From: Paenibacillus planticolens | GTDB lineage: Bacteria > Bacillota > Bacilli > Paenibacillales > NBRC-103111 | NCBI RefSeq assembly: GCF_013141725.1 | Contig: NZ_WHNZ01000019.1 | Coordinates: 1 to 59,964 of the forward strand | Length of the DNA: 59,964 nt | Reading direction: 5' to 3' | In this document: one piece after another, positions 19,114 to 30,168 of the stretch | Numbering within the stretch: the stretch's first letter is position 1 | How the letters are laid out: every line of letters starts with the position of its first letter | Position numbers and translations under genes: made by a program | The notes under the pieces: generated by a model | What the model saw: the letters and a program-made list of their open reading frames with translations, nothing else | Told to the model about the DNA's origin: nothing | The model's database searches: none

Positions 19114-19202
19114 CACAAGACAACCAAGGGTTTCTACCAGGTCTATTCCTCGGGATAGACCTTCACTAGTGGGATCTATATTATAAACAGGAGGTGTCTA
19201 TC

Positions 19203-19628
19203 ATGGCAAAAAAGGTTATTAAAATCGTCAAGCTTCAAGTTCAAGCTGCGAAAGCAAATCCAGCACCACCGATCGGTCCAGCATTGGGTCAAGCAGGTGT
19301 GAACATCATGGCTTTCTGTAAAGAGTTTAACGCTCGTACTGCTGATCAAGTAGGCCTTATCATTCCGGTTGAGATCACAGTATTCGAGGATCGTTCCTTT
19401 ACATTCATCACAAAAACGCCTCCGGCTGCAGTTCTTCTTCGCGTCGTTGCTGGTATCGAAAAAGGATCCGGTGAACCAAACAAAAAGAAAGTTGCAACTG
19501 TGAAACGTGCAAAAGTTCGCGAAATCGCAGAACAAAAAATGCCTGACCTGAATGCTGCATCCGTTGAGGCTGCTATGCGTATGGTTGAAGGTACAGCTCG
19601 CAGCATGGGAATCACTATCGAAGATTAA
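19203..19628 (+). CDS. rplK: 50S ribosomal protein L11
   Basis: L11 forms the GTPase-associated centre with 23S rRNA and is needed for RelA-type stringent signalling and thiopeptide binding. The 141 residues show the N-terminal domain [20 protein letters not shown] with [14 protein letters not shown], and the RNA-binding C-terminal domain ending [12 protein letters not shown]. The ATG follows CAGGAGGTG. A hairpin (GGTCTAT pairing with ATAGACC) lies in the 89-base gap after nusG. Confidence 0.96.
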   Translation: MAKKVIKIVKLQVQAAKANPAPPIGPALGQAGVNIMAFCKEFNARTADQVGLIIPVEITVFEDRSFTFITKTPPAAVLLRVVAGIEKGSGEPNKKKVATVKRAKVREIAEQKMPDLNAASVEAAMRMVEGTARSMGITIED

Positions 19629-19659
19629 TTCCGCAAGGAATGCGATTGTGCGAGCCTCG

Positions 19660-19688
19660 GCTTGCGAAGAAGTTTTCTAGGAAAACTT
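19660..19688. repeat. Intergenic hairpin repeat between rplK and rplA
   Basis: AAGTTTTC-TAG-GAAAACTT, an 8-bp perfect stem, preceded by GCTTGCGA. It resembles the copy between infA and rpmJ (GTTTTC/GAAAAC flanked by GCTTACGA). There is no T run, and it lies directly before the L1 operator-like element. Confidence 0.5.
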
Positions 19689-19699
19689 TGAAGTCGCTC

Positions 19700-19727
19700 G
19701 GTGGGAGGATTATCCGCTAATACCACT
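19700..19727 (+). promoter_or_regulatory. Probable ribosomal protein L1 operator
   Basis: GTGG (19701-19704) pairs with CCAC (19723-19726) around GAGGAT and an A/T-rich internal loop, ending close to the rplA ribosome binding site. It resembles the L1-binding helix of 23S rRNA and sits where L1 translational feedback sites occur in L11 operons. No experimental support is visible here. Confidence 0.6.
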
Positions 19728-19743
19728 AAGGAGGATTTAGATT

Positions 19744-20436
19744 ATGCCTAAACACGGTAAAAAATACCGCGAAGTATCTCAGCTTGTAAATGCTGAAACT
19801 TTGTACGATCCGTCAGAAGCAATCGAGCTTGTTAAGAAAACAGCTCCTGCTAAATTTGATGAAACTGTAGATGTTGCAGTTCGTCTGGGTGTAGACCCAA
19901 GAAAACAAGATCAGGCTGTTCGTGGTGTAGTAGTACTTCCACACGGTACTGGTAAAACAAAACGTGTACTTGTATTTGCCAAAGGCGAGAAAGCGAAAGA
20001 AGCTGAAGCAGCTGGTGCAGATTTTGTTGGTGATGCTGACATGATCAACAAAATTCAACAAGGTTGGTTCGAGTTCGACGTTTGCGTAGCTACTCCAGAC
20101 ATGATGAGCGAAGTTGGTAAACTGGGTCGTATCCTCGGGGGTAAAGGTTTGATGCCGAACCCTAAAGCAGGAACAGTTACTTTCGACGTAACGAAAGCTG
20201 TTCAGGAGATCAAAGCTGGTAAAATCGAATACCGTCTTGACAAAGCAGGACAAATCCATGCTCCGCTTGGTAAAGTATCTTTCGATGCAGACAAGTTGAA
20301 CGAAAACTTCAAAGCATTGGTTGATGCGCTTGTTAGAGCGAAACCGGCAGCTGCTAAAGGTGTTTACCTGAAAAACATTGCTGTATCCTCGACAATGGGA
20401 CCAAGTGTTCGAGTAAACGTAAGCTCCTTCAGATAA
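19744..20436 (+). CDS. rplA: 50S ribosomal protein L1
   Basis: L1 binds the mobile stalk of 23S rRNA at the E site and represses its own operon in many bacteria. The 230 residues are full length; [19 protein letters not shown] and the domain II block [18 protein letters not shown] are diagnostic. The ATG follows AAGGAGG. The upstream operator-like hairpin is consistent with feedback by L1. Confidence 0.96.
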   Translation: MPKHGKKYREVSQLVNAETLYDPSEAIELVKKTAPAKFDETVDVAVRLGVDPRKQDQAVRGVVVLPHGTGKTKRVLVFAKGEKAKEAEAAGADFVGDADMINKIQQGWFEFDVCVATPDMMSEVGKLGRILGGKGLMPNPKAGTVTFDVTKAVQEIKAGKIEYRLDKAGQIHAPLGKVSFDADKLNENFKALVDALVRAKPAAAKGVYLKNIAVSSTMGPSVRVNVSSFR

Positions 20437-20504
20437 GTAATAGCTTCCAGTTGACTTCGGTTGCTGGTCGTGATACTCTATCAAAGGTCATAAAAATGAA
20501 TATG

Positions 20505-20640
20505 CAAACCGTAGACAGTAGGTGCCGAGTGCTTAATTTCCTACCGAGGTGTTATGATATATATAACGATTTCTTTGAACGTCAGGGAAAAAGTGAACAC
20601 ATCATGCCTTCGTAGCGTCTACGAAGGCATTTCTTATTCA
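20505..20640 (+). ncRNA. L10 leader with attenuator (rplJ leader)
   Basis: The segment AAACCGTAGACAGTAGGTGC with CCTACCGAGGT downstream matches the conserved core of the L10 leader RNA that binds the L10-L12 complex. It is followed by a perfect 12-bp hairpin (ATGCCTTCGTAG-CGT-complement, 20604-20630) and TTTCTT, which can act as a terminator. In Bacillus this leader controls rplJ-rplL by transcription attenuation. Confidence 0.88.
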
Positions 20641-20709
20641 TATAAGGAATGCTGATGCTCCTACTGTTTGTGATATTGAAACATAAATGCATAAGAAGTG
20701 AGGTGTACT

Positions 20710-21219
20710 ATGGCAAACGCGAAAATTCTTGCAGAGAAACAATTAGCAGTAGCTGAAGTGACTGAAAAGTTTAAAGCTAGCGCTTCTACAATCATTGCTG
20801 ACTACCGCGGTTTGAACGTAGCTCAAGTAACTCAGCTGCGTAAAACCCTGCGTGAAGCTGGTATTGAATTCGTAGTTCTCAAGAACTCGTTGGCTAGACG
20901 CGCATCGGCAAATGCTGAACTAAGCGCATTGGATGAGTACCTAACAGGTCCAACCGCTATTGCTTTCAGCAAAGACGATCTAGTTGCTCCGGCGAAAATC
21001 TTGACTGAATTTGCGAAAAAGAATGATCAATTGAGCGTAAAAGGTGGCGTGGTCGAAGGCCGCGTAGTTGGATACGATCAAATTAAAGCACTTGCTGAAC
21101 TTCCATCCAGAGATGGTCTTCTCTCCATGTTGCTTAGCGTTCTTCAAGCTCCAGTTCGTAACTTTGCACTTGCTGTTAAAGCAGTTGCTGAGAAAAAAGA
21201 AGCTGAAGGTCAAGCTTAA
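20710..21219 (+). CDS. rplJ: 50S ribosomal protein L10
   Basis: L10 anchors the L7/L12 dimers to the ribosome stalk and binds its own leader as a repressor. The 169 residues show [34 protein letters not shown] and a C-terminal helix ([14 protein letters not shown]) that carries the L12 dimers. The ATG after GAGGTGTACT is used; an in-frame GTG just upstream is not needed. It follows the L10 leader and precedes rplL by 63 bases. Confidence 0.96.
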   Translation: MANAKILAEKQLAVAEVTEKFKASASTIIADYRGLNVAQVTQLRKTLREAGIEFVVLKNSLARRASANAELSALDEYLTGPTAIAFSKDDLVAPAKILTEFAKKNDQLSVKGGVVEGRVVGYDQIKALAELPSRDGLLSMLLSVLQAPVRNFALAVKAVAEKKEAEGQA

Positions 21220-21282
21220 TTTCAGTGTACGAAACGTTTTACAACAACAAACTAATTTATTAATGATAATGGAGGTTTAACC

Positions 21283-21648
21283 ATGAGCACAAATGCAACG
21301 ATCCTAGAAGCAATCAAAGGCATGACAATCTTGGAATTGAACGACCTGGTTAAAGCAATTGAAGAAGAGTTTGGCGTAACAGCAGCAGCTCCAGTAGCAG
21401 CTGGCGGTGGCGCAGCAGTAGCAGTTGAAGAAGCTCAAACTGAGTTTGATGTTATCTTGACTAGCGCTGGTGCTTCCAAAATCAACGTAATCAAAGTAGT
21501 TCGCGAAATCACAGGTCTTGGCCTGAAAGAAGCGAAAGACCTGGTTGACGGCGCTCCAAAACCAATCAAAGAAAAAGTTAGCTCCGAAGAAGCAGAAGCT
21601 GTTAAAGCTAAGCTTACAGAAGCTGGCGCATCTGTTGAAGTTAAGTAA
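21283..21648 (+). CDS. rplL: 50S ribosomal protein L7/L12
   Basis: L7/L12 forms the flexible stalk that recruits translational GTPases. The 121 residues have the N-terminal dimerisation helices ([16 protein letters not shown]), an Ala/Gly/Val-rich hinge around residues 35-52, and the C-terminal domain with [27 protein letters not shown] site precedes the ATG. It is last in its unit, followed by a strong terminator. Confidence 0.97.
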   Translation: MSTNATILEAIKGMTILELNDLVKAIEEEFGVTAAAPVAAGGGAAVAVEEAQTEFDVILTSAGASKINVIKVVREITGLGLKEAKDLVDGAPKPIKEKVSSEEAEAVKAKLTEAGASVEVK

Positions 21649-21662
21649 TTTCATTTTCAGGA

Positions 21663-21697
21663 AACCTCTTGAAGCTTGCCTTCAAGAGGTTTTTTTA
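21663..21697 (+). terminator. Terminator after rplL
   Basis: A perfect 12-bp stem (AACCTCTTGAAG with its complement), a five-base loop and a seven-T run. Confidence 0.92.
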
Positions 21698-21783
21698 CCT
21701 AAGCTTTTACCCTTAGGAAAGCCTTAGGAACGCTCGCAGTTATTTGATTTTCCTAAAGGTAAAAAAGAGGAGGGAATCTTAAC

Positions 21784-22380
21784 GTGTCAGAGCATTATTA
21801 TACGCAGCGTCCCACGGTAAAGCGTGATGTCAACGAGGCGCAAGAGGAGCTGCGCGGTAAAAAATACACATTCCTGACGGATGCCGGCGTTTTTTCGAAA
21901 AAGGGTGTGGATTATGGAAGTAAGCACTTGATTGAAACGATGCAGCTGAAAGAGGATGCCAAAGTCCTTGATGTTGGGTGCGGCTACGGACCTATAGGTC
22001 TTACTGCAGCGTCGATGTGTCCTAAGGGGCATGTGACAATGGTCGACATTAATGAGAGAGCTGTCGAGCTGAGTGCGGAAAATGCGCGGCGCAACGGGAT
22101 TGCCAATGTGTCAATCTTGCAAAGCGATTTATTGGAGCAGGTGAAGGAGCAGCGTTTTGACGTGGTGCTCACCAATCCTCCGATCCGTGCGGGGAAAGAA
22201 GTCGTACACCGCATTTTTACGGATGCCTATGATTGTCTGGTTGAAGGCGGCTCGATCTGGGTTGTCATACAGAAAAAACAAGGCGCGCCATCAGCGATGA
22301 AAAAACTAGAGTCGCTGTACCGTGAAGTTGTTGAGGTATCCAAAGACAAAGGATACAAAATACTCAAAGCAACAAAGTAG
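21784..22380 (+). CDS. ybxB: RsmC-like class I SAM-dependent methyltransferase (YbxB)
   Basis: The 198-residue protein is a Rossmann-fold methyltransferase with motif I VLDVGCGYGPIGL near residue 60 and motif IV TNPPIRAGKEV near residue 130. The NPP motif is typical of enzymes acting on exocyclic amino groups, and the family resemblance is to RsmC, which methylates a guanine in 16S rRNA. The exact target in Firmicutes is uncertain. A GTG start follows AGGAGGG. An imperfect hairpin (21709-21720 with 21748-21760) forms its leader, after the rplL terminator. It lies before rpoB as in Bacillus. Confidence 0.85.
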   Translation: MSEHYYTQRPTVKRDVNEAQEELRGKKYTFLTDAGVFSKKGVDYGSKHLIETMQLKEDAKVLDVGCGYGPIGLTAASMCPKGHVTMVDINERAVELSAENARRNGIANVSILQSDLLEQVKEQRFDVVLTNPPIRAGKEVVHRIFTDAYDCLVEGGSIWVVIQKKQGAPSAMKKLESLYREVVEVSKDKGYKILKATK

Positions 22381-22434
22381 ATCAGGCTTCCCGAGCGGAG
22401 GACCTATTTGCTAGCAATAATCGTGGAAATTTGT

Positions 22435-22463
22435 TTGACTTGACATTTCACATGTGGTATTAT
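22435..22463 (+). promoter_or_regulatory. SigA promoter of rpoB-rpoC
   Basis: TTGACT and TATTAT are 17 bases apart, giving a leader of about 290 bases before rpoB. The -35 element overlaps the left arm of the inverted repeat at 22437. Confidence 0.7.
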
Positions 22464-22528
22464 TAAAAAATGTCAGTATTAAGATGGGACACATGTCTTT
22501 AGTTAACAAAAATGTCAAGTCTTTTTTT
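22437..22528 (+). repeat. 12-bp inverted repeat spanning the rpoB promoter, with T run
   Basis: GACTTGACATTT (22437-22448) and its exact complement AAATGTCAAGTC (22510-22521) are separated by 61 bases; seven T follow the second arm. In a transcript entering from ybxB it could form a terminator; a transcript from the rpoB promoter would lack the left arm. It could also be a DNA-level site. Confidence 0.5.
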
Positions 22529-22664
22529 CCTCCGAGATGAATAAAATTTAAACTTATAACGTATAATGTTTGAATTTTAGGAAACTCTAACAGGATGGGA
22601 AGAAATATTTGGAAAGTCTTATTGATTACAGGGAAAAATCTTCATCCATACAGTCGCTTAATTC

Positions 22665-22690
22665 GGACGGGCTCCATAACGGAGGCGTCC
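22665..22690 (+). promoter_or_regulatory. Stable hairpin in the rpoB leader
   Basis: GGACG-GG-CTCC loop GGAG-G-CGTCC forms a nine-pair stem with a small internal loop and a five-base ATAAC loop, about 70 bases before the rpoB start. There is no T run directly after it. Its function is unknown. Confidence 0.45.
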
Positions 22691-22760
22691 TGAGTGTACG
22701 TCGGTCGAAGTTTTTCTTCTTCTTTTTATTTATTGAGTAGAGTTGAGGGGTGAATGAAAG

Positions 22761-25700
22761 TTGGCGGGACATCTTGTTCAATTTGGACGACGTAAACGCA
22801 GGACTTATGCACGAATTAATGAGGTGCTGGGCATTCCAAACCTGATTGAAATCCAGCAAAAATCGTATGAGTGGTTTTTGGAAGAAGGATTACGTGAGAT
22901 GTTTCAGGATATCTCTCCAATTCAGGATTTTACAGGCAACCTAGTACTGGAATTTATTGACTATAGCTTAGGCGATCCTAAGTATTCGGTCGATGAATCC
23001 AAAGAACGCGACGTAACCTATGCGGCGCCGTTAAGAGTCAAAGTCCGTTTGATTAATAAGGAAACCGGAGAGGTCAAGGAACAAGAAGTGTTCATGGGGG
23101 ATTTCCCTATTATGACCGATACGGGAACGTTCATTATTAACGGTGCGGAGCGTGTAATCGTCTCCCAGCTCGTTCGTTCCCCCAGTGTTTATTATAGCAC
23201 GAAAGTGGATAAAAACGGCAAAAAAACTTACACGGCAACGGTCATTCCGAACCGTGGAGCTTGGTTGGAGCTTGAAACCGATGCGAAGGATATTATCTAT
23301 GTCCGTATCGATCGCACGCGCAAAATTCCAGTAACGGTACTGCTTCGTTCATTAGGGTTTGGCACGGATGCAGAGATTTTGGATTTGCTCGGTGATAACG
23401 AATATATTCGTAATACGCTCGATAAAGATAACACGGATTCTACGGAAAAAGCGTTGATCGAAATCTATGAGCGTCTTCGTCCGGGCGAACCGCCTACGCT
23501 TGATAATGCAAGAAGCTTAATCGTTGCTCGTTTCTTTGATCCGAAGCGTTATGATTTGGCTAACGTAGGCCGTTACAAAATCAATAAGAAATTACACATT
23601 AAAAATAGATTGTTCAATCAGCGTCTGGCGGAAACTTTGGTGGATTCCGAAACGGGAGAAATCATCGCGGAAGCAGGACAACTGCTGGATCGTCGCGTGT
23701 TGGACGAAATCCTTCCTTTTATCGAAAAAGGAGCAGGCTACAAAGAGTTCTCCATTCCGAAAGGTGTAACTGGCGCGGATACGATCCCTGTTCAGTGCAT
23801 TAACGTGTACTCGCCGACAGAAGAAGGCAAGGTTGTTAAAGTAATCTCTAACGGGGTTATCGACAAACAAGTGAAGAACATCACGCCTGCCGATATCATT
23901 TCATCCATCAACTATTTCATCAATTTGCTGCATGGCATTGGGAATACGGATGATATTGACCACTTAGGTAACCGTAGACTTCGTTCTGTTGGTGAATTGC
24001 TGCAAAACCAATTCCGTATCGGTCTGTCCCGTATGGAACGTGTTGTTCGTGAGCGTATGTCCATTCAAGATGCGAATGTCATTACGCCACAAGCTTTAAT
24101 CAACATTCGTCCTGTTATCGCGTCGATCAAAGAGTTCTTCGGAAGCTCGCAGCTTTCTCAATTTATGGACCAAACGAATCCGCTTGCTGAATTGACGCAC
24201 AAAAGACGTCTATCCGCACTCGGACCCGGCGGTTTGACGAGAGAGCGCGCAGGGATGGAAGTTCGTGACGTCCATCACTCTCACTATGGCCGTATGTGCC
24301 CAATTGAGACTCCAGAGGGACCGAACATTGGTTTGATCAACTCCTTGTCTACGTTTGCCCGTATTAATGAGTATGGCTTCATTGAAGCACCGTACCGTTG
24401 GGTAGATCCGAAGTCGGGAACTGTTACTGACCAAATCGCTTACCTGACTGCGGATGAAGAAGATAACTATGTAATCGCGCAAGCGAATGCCGAGTTGACG
24501 GATGACAATAAATTCGTTGATTCAGCGATTATCGTGCGTTACAAAGATGATAACTTAACGCTGCCGGTTGAACGTGTCGACTACATGGACGTTTCTCCGA
24601 AGCAAGTTGTTTCCGTAGCGACCGCTTTAATTCCGTTCCTTGAAAACGATGACTCCAACCGTGCATTGATGGGATCCAACATGCAGCGTCAAGCTGTACC
24701 TCTTTTGATTCCAAAAGCGCCTCTAGTAGGTACAGGTATGGAGCACAAAGTCGCGAAGGACTCGGGAGTATGTATTGTATCCAAATTTGATGGAATTATT
24801 GAGAAAGCTGCTGCGAATGAAATTTGGCTGCGTCGCCAGGAAATGGTTGACGGCAAATTGGTCAGCGGCAATATCGTCAAATATAAGCTTCACAAATTCA
24901 TGCGTTCCAACCAAGGTACGTGCATTAATCAACGTCCGATTGTGAAAAAGGGCCAAATGATTAAGGCGGGCGATATTCTTGCTGATGGACCATCGACAGA
25001 GCAAGGCGAATTGGCTTTGGGCCGCAACGTTGTCGTAGCCTTCATGACTTGGGAAGGGTACAACTACGAGGATGCGATCTTGTTAAGCCAAAAGCTTGTG
25101 AAAGAAGATGTGTACACGTCCATTCACATTGAGGAATATGAGTCCGAAGCACGTGATACGAAGCTTGGACCTGAAGAAATTACACGCGACATCCCGAACG
25201 TTGGGGAAGATGCGTTGAAAAATCTTGACGAGCGCGGAATCATCCGTGTCGGTGCCGAAATCGGCGCTGGCGACATCCTCGTAGGTAAAGTAACGCCTAA
25301 GGGTGTGACTGAGCTTACAGCGGAAGAAAGATTGCTGCACGCGATCTTCGGGGAGAAAGCTCGTGAAGTTCGTGATACGTCCCTTCGCGTACCGCACGGT
25401 ACGGACGGTATTGTTGTCGATGTAAAAGTATTTACCCGTGAGAACGGCGATGAGCTGCCTCCTGGTGTGAACCAACTCGTTCGTGTCTATATCGCACAAA
25501 AACGGAAAATTTCCGAAGGCGATAAAATGGCGGGACGTCACGGTAACAAAGGGGTCGTTGCACGTATTCTTCCTGAAGAAGATATGCCTTTCCTTCCGGA
25601 TGGAACTCCGGTTGAGGTTGTCTTGAATCCACTAGGGGTTCCTTCACGGATGAATATCGGTCAAGTGCTTGAAGTTCACTTAGGTATGGCTTCCAAGTAC

Positions 25701-26300
25701 CTCGGTATCCACGCGGCTACGCCTGTATTCGACGGAGCGCGCGAGTATGACGTGTTCGATGCGATGGAAGAAGCCGGCATGCAGCGCAGCGGTAAAACGA
25801 TTCTGTACGATGGACGTACAGGGGAATCTTTCGAGCGCGAAGTTACGGTTGGCGTCATGTACATGATCAAACTGGCGCACATGGTTGACGATAAAATCCA
25901 TGCCCGTTCCACAGGACCTTACTCCCTTGTTACTCAGCAGCCGCTGGGTGGTAAAGCGCAGTTCGGTGGTCAGCGATTCGGGGAGATGGAGGTATGGGCG
26001 CTTGAGGCTTATGGTGCCGCCTATACACTGCAAGAGATTCTTACTGTGAAGTCCGATGACGTCGTAGGCCGTGTGAAAACATACGAGTCCATTGTAAAAG
26101 GCGAGAATGTTCCAGAACCAGGTGTTCCGGAGTCATTCAAAGTTTTGATCAAAGAGCTTCAAAGTTTGGGTATGGACGTCAAAATCCTTTCCGGCGACGA
26201 AGAAGAGATCGAAATGCGTGAAGCCGATGATGACGACGAAGTCACCAGTGATAAATTAAACCTAAATTTAGAGGGCTCTGAATTAGGGGTCAACGAATAG
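22761..26300 (+). CDS. rpoB: DNA-directed RNA polymerase subunit beta
   Basis: RpoB builds one half of the active-site cleft. The 1179 residues align throughout with B. subtilis RpoB. The rifampicin pocket reads [19 protein letters not shown] then [13 protein letters not shown] with the usual wild-type residues, so no resistance substitution is seen. [14 protein letters not shown] and [20 protein letters not shown] are the conserved catalytic-core blocks. The C-terminus is acidic (EADDDDEV). A TTG start ([10 protein letters not shown]) is in line with Bacillus; the ribosome binding site (TTGAGGGGTG) is about nine bases upstream. Confidence 0.98.
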   Translation: MAGHLVQFGRRKRRTYARINEVLGIPNLIEIQQKSYEWFLEEGLREMFQDISPIQDFTGNLVLEFIDYSLGDPKYSVDESKERDVTYAAPLRVKVRLINKETGEVKEQEVFMGDFPIMTDTGTFIINGAERVIVSQLVRSPSVYYSTKVDKNGKKTYTATVIPNRGAWLELETDAKDIIYVRIDRTRKIPVTVLLRSLGFGTDAEILDLLGDNEYIRNTLDKDNTDSTEKALIEIYERLRPGEPPTLDNARSLIVARFFDPKRYDLANVGRYKINKKLHIKNRLFNQRLAETLVDSETGEIIAEAGQLLDRRVLDEILPFIEKGAGYKEFSIPKGVTGADTIPVQCINVYSPTEEGKVVKVISNGVIDKQVKNITPADIISSINYFINLLHGIGNTDDIDHLGNRRLRSVGELLQNQFRIGLSRMERVVRERMSIQDANVITPQALINIRPVIASIKEFFGSSQLSQFMDQTNPLAELTHKRRLSALGPGGLTRERAGMEVRDVHHSHYGRMCPIETPEGPNIGLINSLSTFARINEYGFIEAPYRWVDPKSGTVTDQIAYLTADEEDNYVIAQANAELTDDNKFVDSAIIVRYKDDNLTLPVERVDYMDVSPKQVVSVATALIPFLENDDSNRALMGSNMQRQAVPLLIPKAPLVGTGMEHKVAKDSGVCIVSKFDGIIEKAAANEIWLRRQEMVDGKLVSGNIVKYKLHKFMRSNQGTCINQRPIVKKGQMIKAGDILADGPSTEQGELALGRNVVVAFMTWEGYNYEDAILLSQKLVKEDVYTSIHIEEYESEARDTKLGPEEITRDIPNVGEDALKNLDERGIIRVGAEIGAGDILVGKVTPKGVTELTAEERLLHAIFGEKAREVRDTSLRVPHGTDGIVVDVKVFTRENGDELPPGVNQLVRVYIAQKRKISEGDKMAGRHGNKGVVARILPEEDMPFLPDGTPVEVVLNPLGVPSRMNIGQVLEVHLGMASKYLGIHAATPVFDGAREYDVFDAMEEAGMQRSGKTILYDGRTGESFEREVTVGVMYMIKLAHMVDDKIHARSTGPYSLVTQQPLGGKAQFGGQRFGEMEVWALEAYGAAYTLQEILTVKSDDVVGRVKTYESIVKGENVPEPGVPESFKVLIKELQSLGMDVKILSGDEEEIEMREADDDDEVTSDKLNLNLEGSELGVNE

Positions 26301-26369
26301 AGAACACCACATTAGATCGAGATCGATTCACTGCATAGTGGGTTTAAATTCTTAAAGGAGGGTTGCTCC

Positions 26370-29300
26370 TTGATGGACGTTAACAACTTCGAGTTTATGA
26401 AAATCGGTTTGGCATCACCCGATAAAATTCGCTCTTGGTCCCGTGGGGAAGTAAAGAAGCCGGAAACGATTAACTACAGAACTTTAAAACCTGAGAAAGA
26501 AGGTCTTTTCTGCGAAAAGATCTTCGGACCAACCAAAGATTGGGAATGTCATTGCGGTAAGTACAAACGCGTCCGTTACAAGGGCGTCGTTTGTGACCGC
26601 TGTGGCGTTGAAGTAACTCGCCAGAAAGTACGTCGTGAGCGTATGGGACACATTGAGCTTGCAGCTCCTGTATCGCATATCTGGTACTTTAAAGGCATTC
26701 CAAGCCGCATGGGTCTTGCTTTAGATATGTCTCCAAGATCCTTGGAGGAAATTATCTACTTCGCGTCCTATGTGGTAACCGATCCAGGGGATACACCTTT
26801 GGAGAAGAAACAGCTTCTTTCCGAAAAAGAATACCGCAGCTACCGCGAGAAGTATGGCTACGCGTTCCAAGCGGGCATGGGTGCTGAGGCAGTGAAAAAG
26901 CTTCTGATCGATATCGATATCGAACGTGAAGTCGATACGCTCAAAGAAGAATTGAAAACAGCGCAAGGTCAACGCCGTAATCGTGCGATCAAGCGTTTGG
27001 AAGTTATGGAAGCATTCCGTAACTCGAAGAACTTGCCGGGTTGGATGATTCTGGATGTACTTCCGGTTATCCCACCGGAACTTCGTCCGATGGTTCAACT
27101 GGACGGCGGGCGCTTCGCGACCTCCGACTTGAATGATCTTTATCGCCGGGTTATCAACCGTAACAACCGTCTCAAAAGGTTGCTCGACCTGGGCGCTCCG
27201 GACATTATCGTTCAAAATGAGAAGCGCATGCTGCAAGAAGCAGTAGATGCTCTTATCGATAACGGCCGCCGCGGCCGTCCGGTAACAGGACCTGGTAACC
27301 GTCCGTTGAAATCCCTCAGCCATATGCTGAAAGGTAAACAAGGACGTTTCCGTCAAAACTTGCTCGGTAAACGTGTTGACTATTCCGGTCGTTCCGTTAT
27401 CGTAGTAGGACCTCACCTGAAGATGTACCAATGTGGTCTTCCGAAGGAAATGGCGCTTGAATTGTTCAAGCCTTTCGTAATGAAAGAGCTTGTAAATAAA
27501 GGTTTGGCTCACAACATCAAAAGCGCGAAACGTAAAGTCGAGCGCGTAAGTCCGGATGTTTGGGATGTTCTCGAAGAAGTTATTAAGGAGCACCCGGTTC
27601 TTCTGAACCGTGCCCCCACGCTGCACAGACTCGGGATTCAGGCGTTCGAGCCGATTCTCGTGGAAGGCCGTGCCATCAAGCTGCATCCTCTCGTATGTAC
27701 AGCCTACAACGCTGACTTCGACGGTGACCAGATGGCTGTCCACGTTCCTTTGTCATCTGAAGCGCAAGCAGAAGCTCGTTTATTGATGCTGGCATCAGGT
27801 AACATCTTGAACCCGAAAGACGGCAAGCCGGTTGTTACGCCTTCACAGGATATGGTTCTGGGAAGTTTCTATTTAACAACGGACAATAAATTTGCTAAAG
27901 GTGCTGGTTCTATCATTAGAACAGTACACGAAGCAGTATCTTCCTATCAATCGGGCAAAATGGCCTTGCACGCACGTGTTGCTATTCCAGCCAAAGCGTT
28001 GAATAAAACCAGCTTTACTGAGAAACAACAAAATGCCATGTTGATTACAACGATCGGTAAAATCATTATGAACGAAATCTATCCTAGCGATTTCCCATTC
28101 ATCAATGAACCGACCAAAACGAACTTGCTGAATGGTATTCCGGATGCTCACTTTGTGTTTGATAAAGGTGCAGATCTAAGAGCCATTATGCTTGAGCGTC
28201 CTGAGAACAAAGCGGTAGGTAAAGAATACCTCGGCTCCATCATTGCTGAGTGCTTCCGTAAATACCACACGACGCAAACGTCGATGATCCTTGATAGAAT
28301 CAAAGAGCTTGGATTTACGTACTCCACCAAAGCGGGTATTACCGTTGCTGTCTCCGATGTTGTGGTTCCGACTGAAAAAGCAGGAATCCTCAAAGAGTGT
28401 GAAGAGAAAGTACGAGTAGTTACGAACCAATACCGCCGCGGTTTGATTACGGATGAAGAGCGTTATGACCGTGTCATTGCGATCTGGAGTAAAGCGAAGG
28501 ATGAAATCACAGATATTCTGATGAAATCCCTTGATAAGTATAACTCCATCTCGATGATGGTTGAGTCCAAAGCACGGGGTAACAAATCTCAGATTACACA
28601 GCTTGGCGGTATGCGTGGTTTGATGGCGAATCCATCCGGTAAAATTATGGAGTTGCCGATTAAATCGAACTTCCGTGAAGGTTTAACGATCTTGGAATAC
28701 TTTATCTCCACGCACGGTGCGCGTAAAGGTCTTGCCGATACAGCGCTTCGTACAGCTGACTCCGGTTACTTGACTCGTCGTCTCGTAGACGTAGCACAGG
28801 ATGTTATCGTTCGTGAGGACGATTGCGGTACGGACAAAGGCTTCATGGTTAGCAAAATCCAAGATGGTAAAGAGGTTATCGAAGATCTCTATGACCGTAT
28901 TGAAGGACGCTATGCTTATGAGACACTTCGTCATCCAAAAACAGGTGAAGTCATTGTTCAACGCAATGAACTCATCGAGTCCGGGATAGCTGATACGATT
29001 ATTGAAGCAGGCATCGAAAAACTGCAAATTCGTTCAGTACTGAGCTGTCGTACGGATCATGGTGTTTGTAAGAAATGTTACGGACGCAACTTGGCGACTG
29101 GCCAATTCGTTGAGATTGGTGAGGCTGTAGGTATCATCGCCGCTCAATCCATCGGTGAGCCAGGAACACAGTTGACGATGCGTACGTTCCATACCGGTGG
29201 TGTTGCCGGAGACGATATTACGCAAGGTTTGCCGCGTATTCAAGAGCTCTTCGAAGCTCGGAATCCGAAAGGTCAAGCGATCATTTCCGAGATTGACGGT

Positions 29301-29990
29301 GTCGTCAAAGAAATTCGCGAGGCGAAAGATCGTCGTGAAATCGAAGTCCAAGGTGAAGCGGAATCCAAGGTATATGCAGTTCCATATGGTTCCCGTGTAC
29401 GTGTATCCCTGAACCAACAAGTAGAGGCCGGAGACGAGCTGACAGACGGGTCCATCGATCCGAAAGAAATGCTTCGCATCAAAGGTATCCGCGGCGTGCA
29501 GAACTACATTCTGCAAGAGGTTCAACGTGTTTACCGTAACCAAGGGGTAGAAATTAACGATAAGCATATTGAAGTTATGGTTCGTCAAATGTTGCGGAAA
29601 ATCCGCATCGTTGATGCTGGAGATACGACGCTGCTGCCAGGCTCATTCGTAGACATTCATGAATATGAAGCAGCCAACAAAGTAGCCTTGTTCGCCGGCA
29701 ATGAGCCAGCTGTAGCAAGACCAATCTTGCTCGGTATCACCAAAGCGTCCCTTGAGACAGATTCCTTCCTGTCCGCGGCGTCCTTCCAAGAGACAACTCG
29801 TGTCTTGACGGATGCAGCGATCAAAGGCAAGGTCGACCAATTGCTCGGTCTGAAGGAGAACGTTATTATCGGTAAACTCATTCCTGCAGGAACGGGTATG
29901 CCTCGTTACCGGAACATCCGTATTACGGACCCTAACGAAGTGCTCGTGCAAGATGAGGATCTCGAAAAAGAAACTGTAGCCGTAGAATAA
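26370..29990 (+). CDS. rpoC: DNA-directed RNA polymerase subunit beta'
   Basis: RpoC carries the catalytic magnesium loop, seen as [17 protein letters not shown] near residue 447. The N-terminal zinc finger is [20 protein letters not shown] (residues about 60-79), and a second zinc site lies at [17 protein letters not shown]. The bridge and trigger-loop region includes [18 protein letters not shown]. The 1206-residue length is that of Bacillus, without large lineage insertions. TTG followed by ATG are both possible starts; TTG lies eight bases after AAGGAGG and gives MMDVNNFEF, parallel to Bacillus MLDVNNFEY. Confidence 0.98.
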   Translation: MMDVNNFEFMKIGLASPDKIRSWSRGEVKKPETINYRTLKPEKEGLFCEKIFGPTKDWECHCGKYKRVRYKGVVCDRCGVEVTRQKVRRERMGHIELAAPVSHIWYFKGIPSRMGLALDMSPRSLEEIIYFASYVVTDPGDTPLEKKQLLSEKEYRSYREKYGYAFQAGMGAEAVKKLLIDIDIEREVDTLKEELKTAQGQRRNRAIKRLEVMEAFRNSKNLPGWMILDVLPVIPPELRPMVQLDGGRFATSDLNDLYRRVINRNNRLKRLLDLGAPDIIVQNEKRMLQEAVDALIDNGRRGRPVTGPGNRPLKSLSHMLKGKQGRFRQNLLGKRVDYSGRSVIVVGPHLKMYQCGLPKEMALELFKPFVMKELVNKGLAHNIKSAKRKVERVSPDVWDVLEEVIKEHPVLLNRAPTLHRLGIQAFEPILVEGRAIKLHPLVCTAYNADFDGDQMAVHVPLSSEAQAEARLLMLASGNILNPKDGKPVVTPSQDMVLGSFYLTTDNKFAKGAGSIIRTVHEAVSSYQSGKMALHARVAIPAKALNKTSFTEKQQNAMLITTIGKIIMNEIYPSDFPFINEPTKTNLLNGIPDAHFVFDKGADLRAIMLERPENKAVGKEYLGSIIAECFRKYHTTQTSMILDRIKELGFTYSTKAGITVAVSDVVVPTEKAGILKECEEKVRVVTNQYRRGLITDEERYDRVIAIWSKAKDEITDILMKSLDKYNSISMMVESKARGNKSQITQLGGMRGLMANPSGKIMELPIKSNFREGLTILEYFISTHGARKGLADTALRTADSGYLTRRLVDVAQDVIVREDDCGTDKGFMVSKIQDGKEVIEDLYDRIEGRYAYETLRHPKTGEVIVQRNELIESGIADTIIEAGIEKLQIRSVLSCRTDHGVCKKCYGRNLATGQFVEIGEAVGIIAAQSIGEPGTQLTMRTFHTGGVAGDDITQGLPRIQELFEARNPKGQAIISEIDGVVKEIREAKDRREIEVQGEAESKVYAVPYGSRVRVSLNQQVEAGDELTDGSIDPKEMLRIKGIRGVQNYILQEVQRVYRNQGVEINDKHIEVMVRQMLRKIRIVDAGDTTLLPGSFVDIHEYEAANKVALFAGNEPAVARPILLGITKASLETDSFLSAASFQETTRVLTDAAIKGKVDQLLGLKENVIIGKLIPAGTGMPRYRNIRITDPNEVLVQDEDLEKETVAVE

Positions 29991-30005
29991 CGTCTATATA
30001 AATCT

Positions 30006-30046
30006 AAGAGGGATAGCCATTTGAGCTGTCCCTCTTGGTTTTTCTT
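30006..30046 (+). terminator. Terminator after rpoC
   Basis: A 12-bp stem, AAGAGGGATAGC with GCTGTCCCTCTT (one G-U pair), and a GGTTTTTCTT tail. Confidence 0.88.
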
Positions 30047-30087
30047 ATGAAACTATGATTATGTTAAAAAAGGCAAGAAGATCTTCC

Positions 30088-30116
30088 TTGACACTGGAAT
30101 CCCAAAATGCTAATAT
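30088..30116 (+). promoter_or_regulatory. SigA promoter of the rplGB-rpsL-rpsG-fusA-tuf unit
   Basis: Consensus TTGACA and TAATAT are 17 bases apart, downstream of the rpoC terminator and about 50 bases before the L7Ae-like gene. Confidence 0.75.
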
Positions 30117-30168
30117 ATCGTAGTGTGCCTAAGTTGATATTCTTTCCTTTCTTTGAAGGGGGTGCCTT

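Larger units (their letters stand above)
22381..22760. other. 380-base region between ybxB and rpoB
   Basis: No coding sequence is seen. It holds a strong promoter, a 12-bp exact inverted repeat ending in a T run, and a stable hairpin closer to rpoB, all annotated separately. The rest is A/T-rich leader. In Bacillus rpoB likewise has a long untranslated leader. Confidence 0.7.

Noticed and set aside
22840..26290. Possible rifampicin-resistance change in rpoB
   Set aside because: The rifampicin pocket residues match the usual wild-type sequence.
26721..27743. Long open frame (340 codons) on the minus strand inside rpoC
   Set aside because: It is a shadow of rpoC in another frame, with no ribosome binding site or family resemblance.
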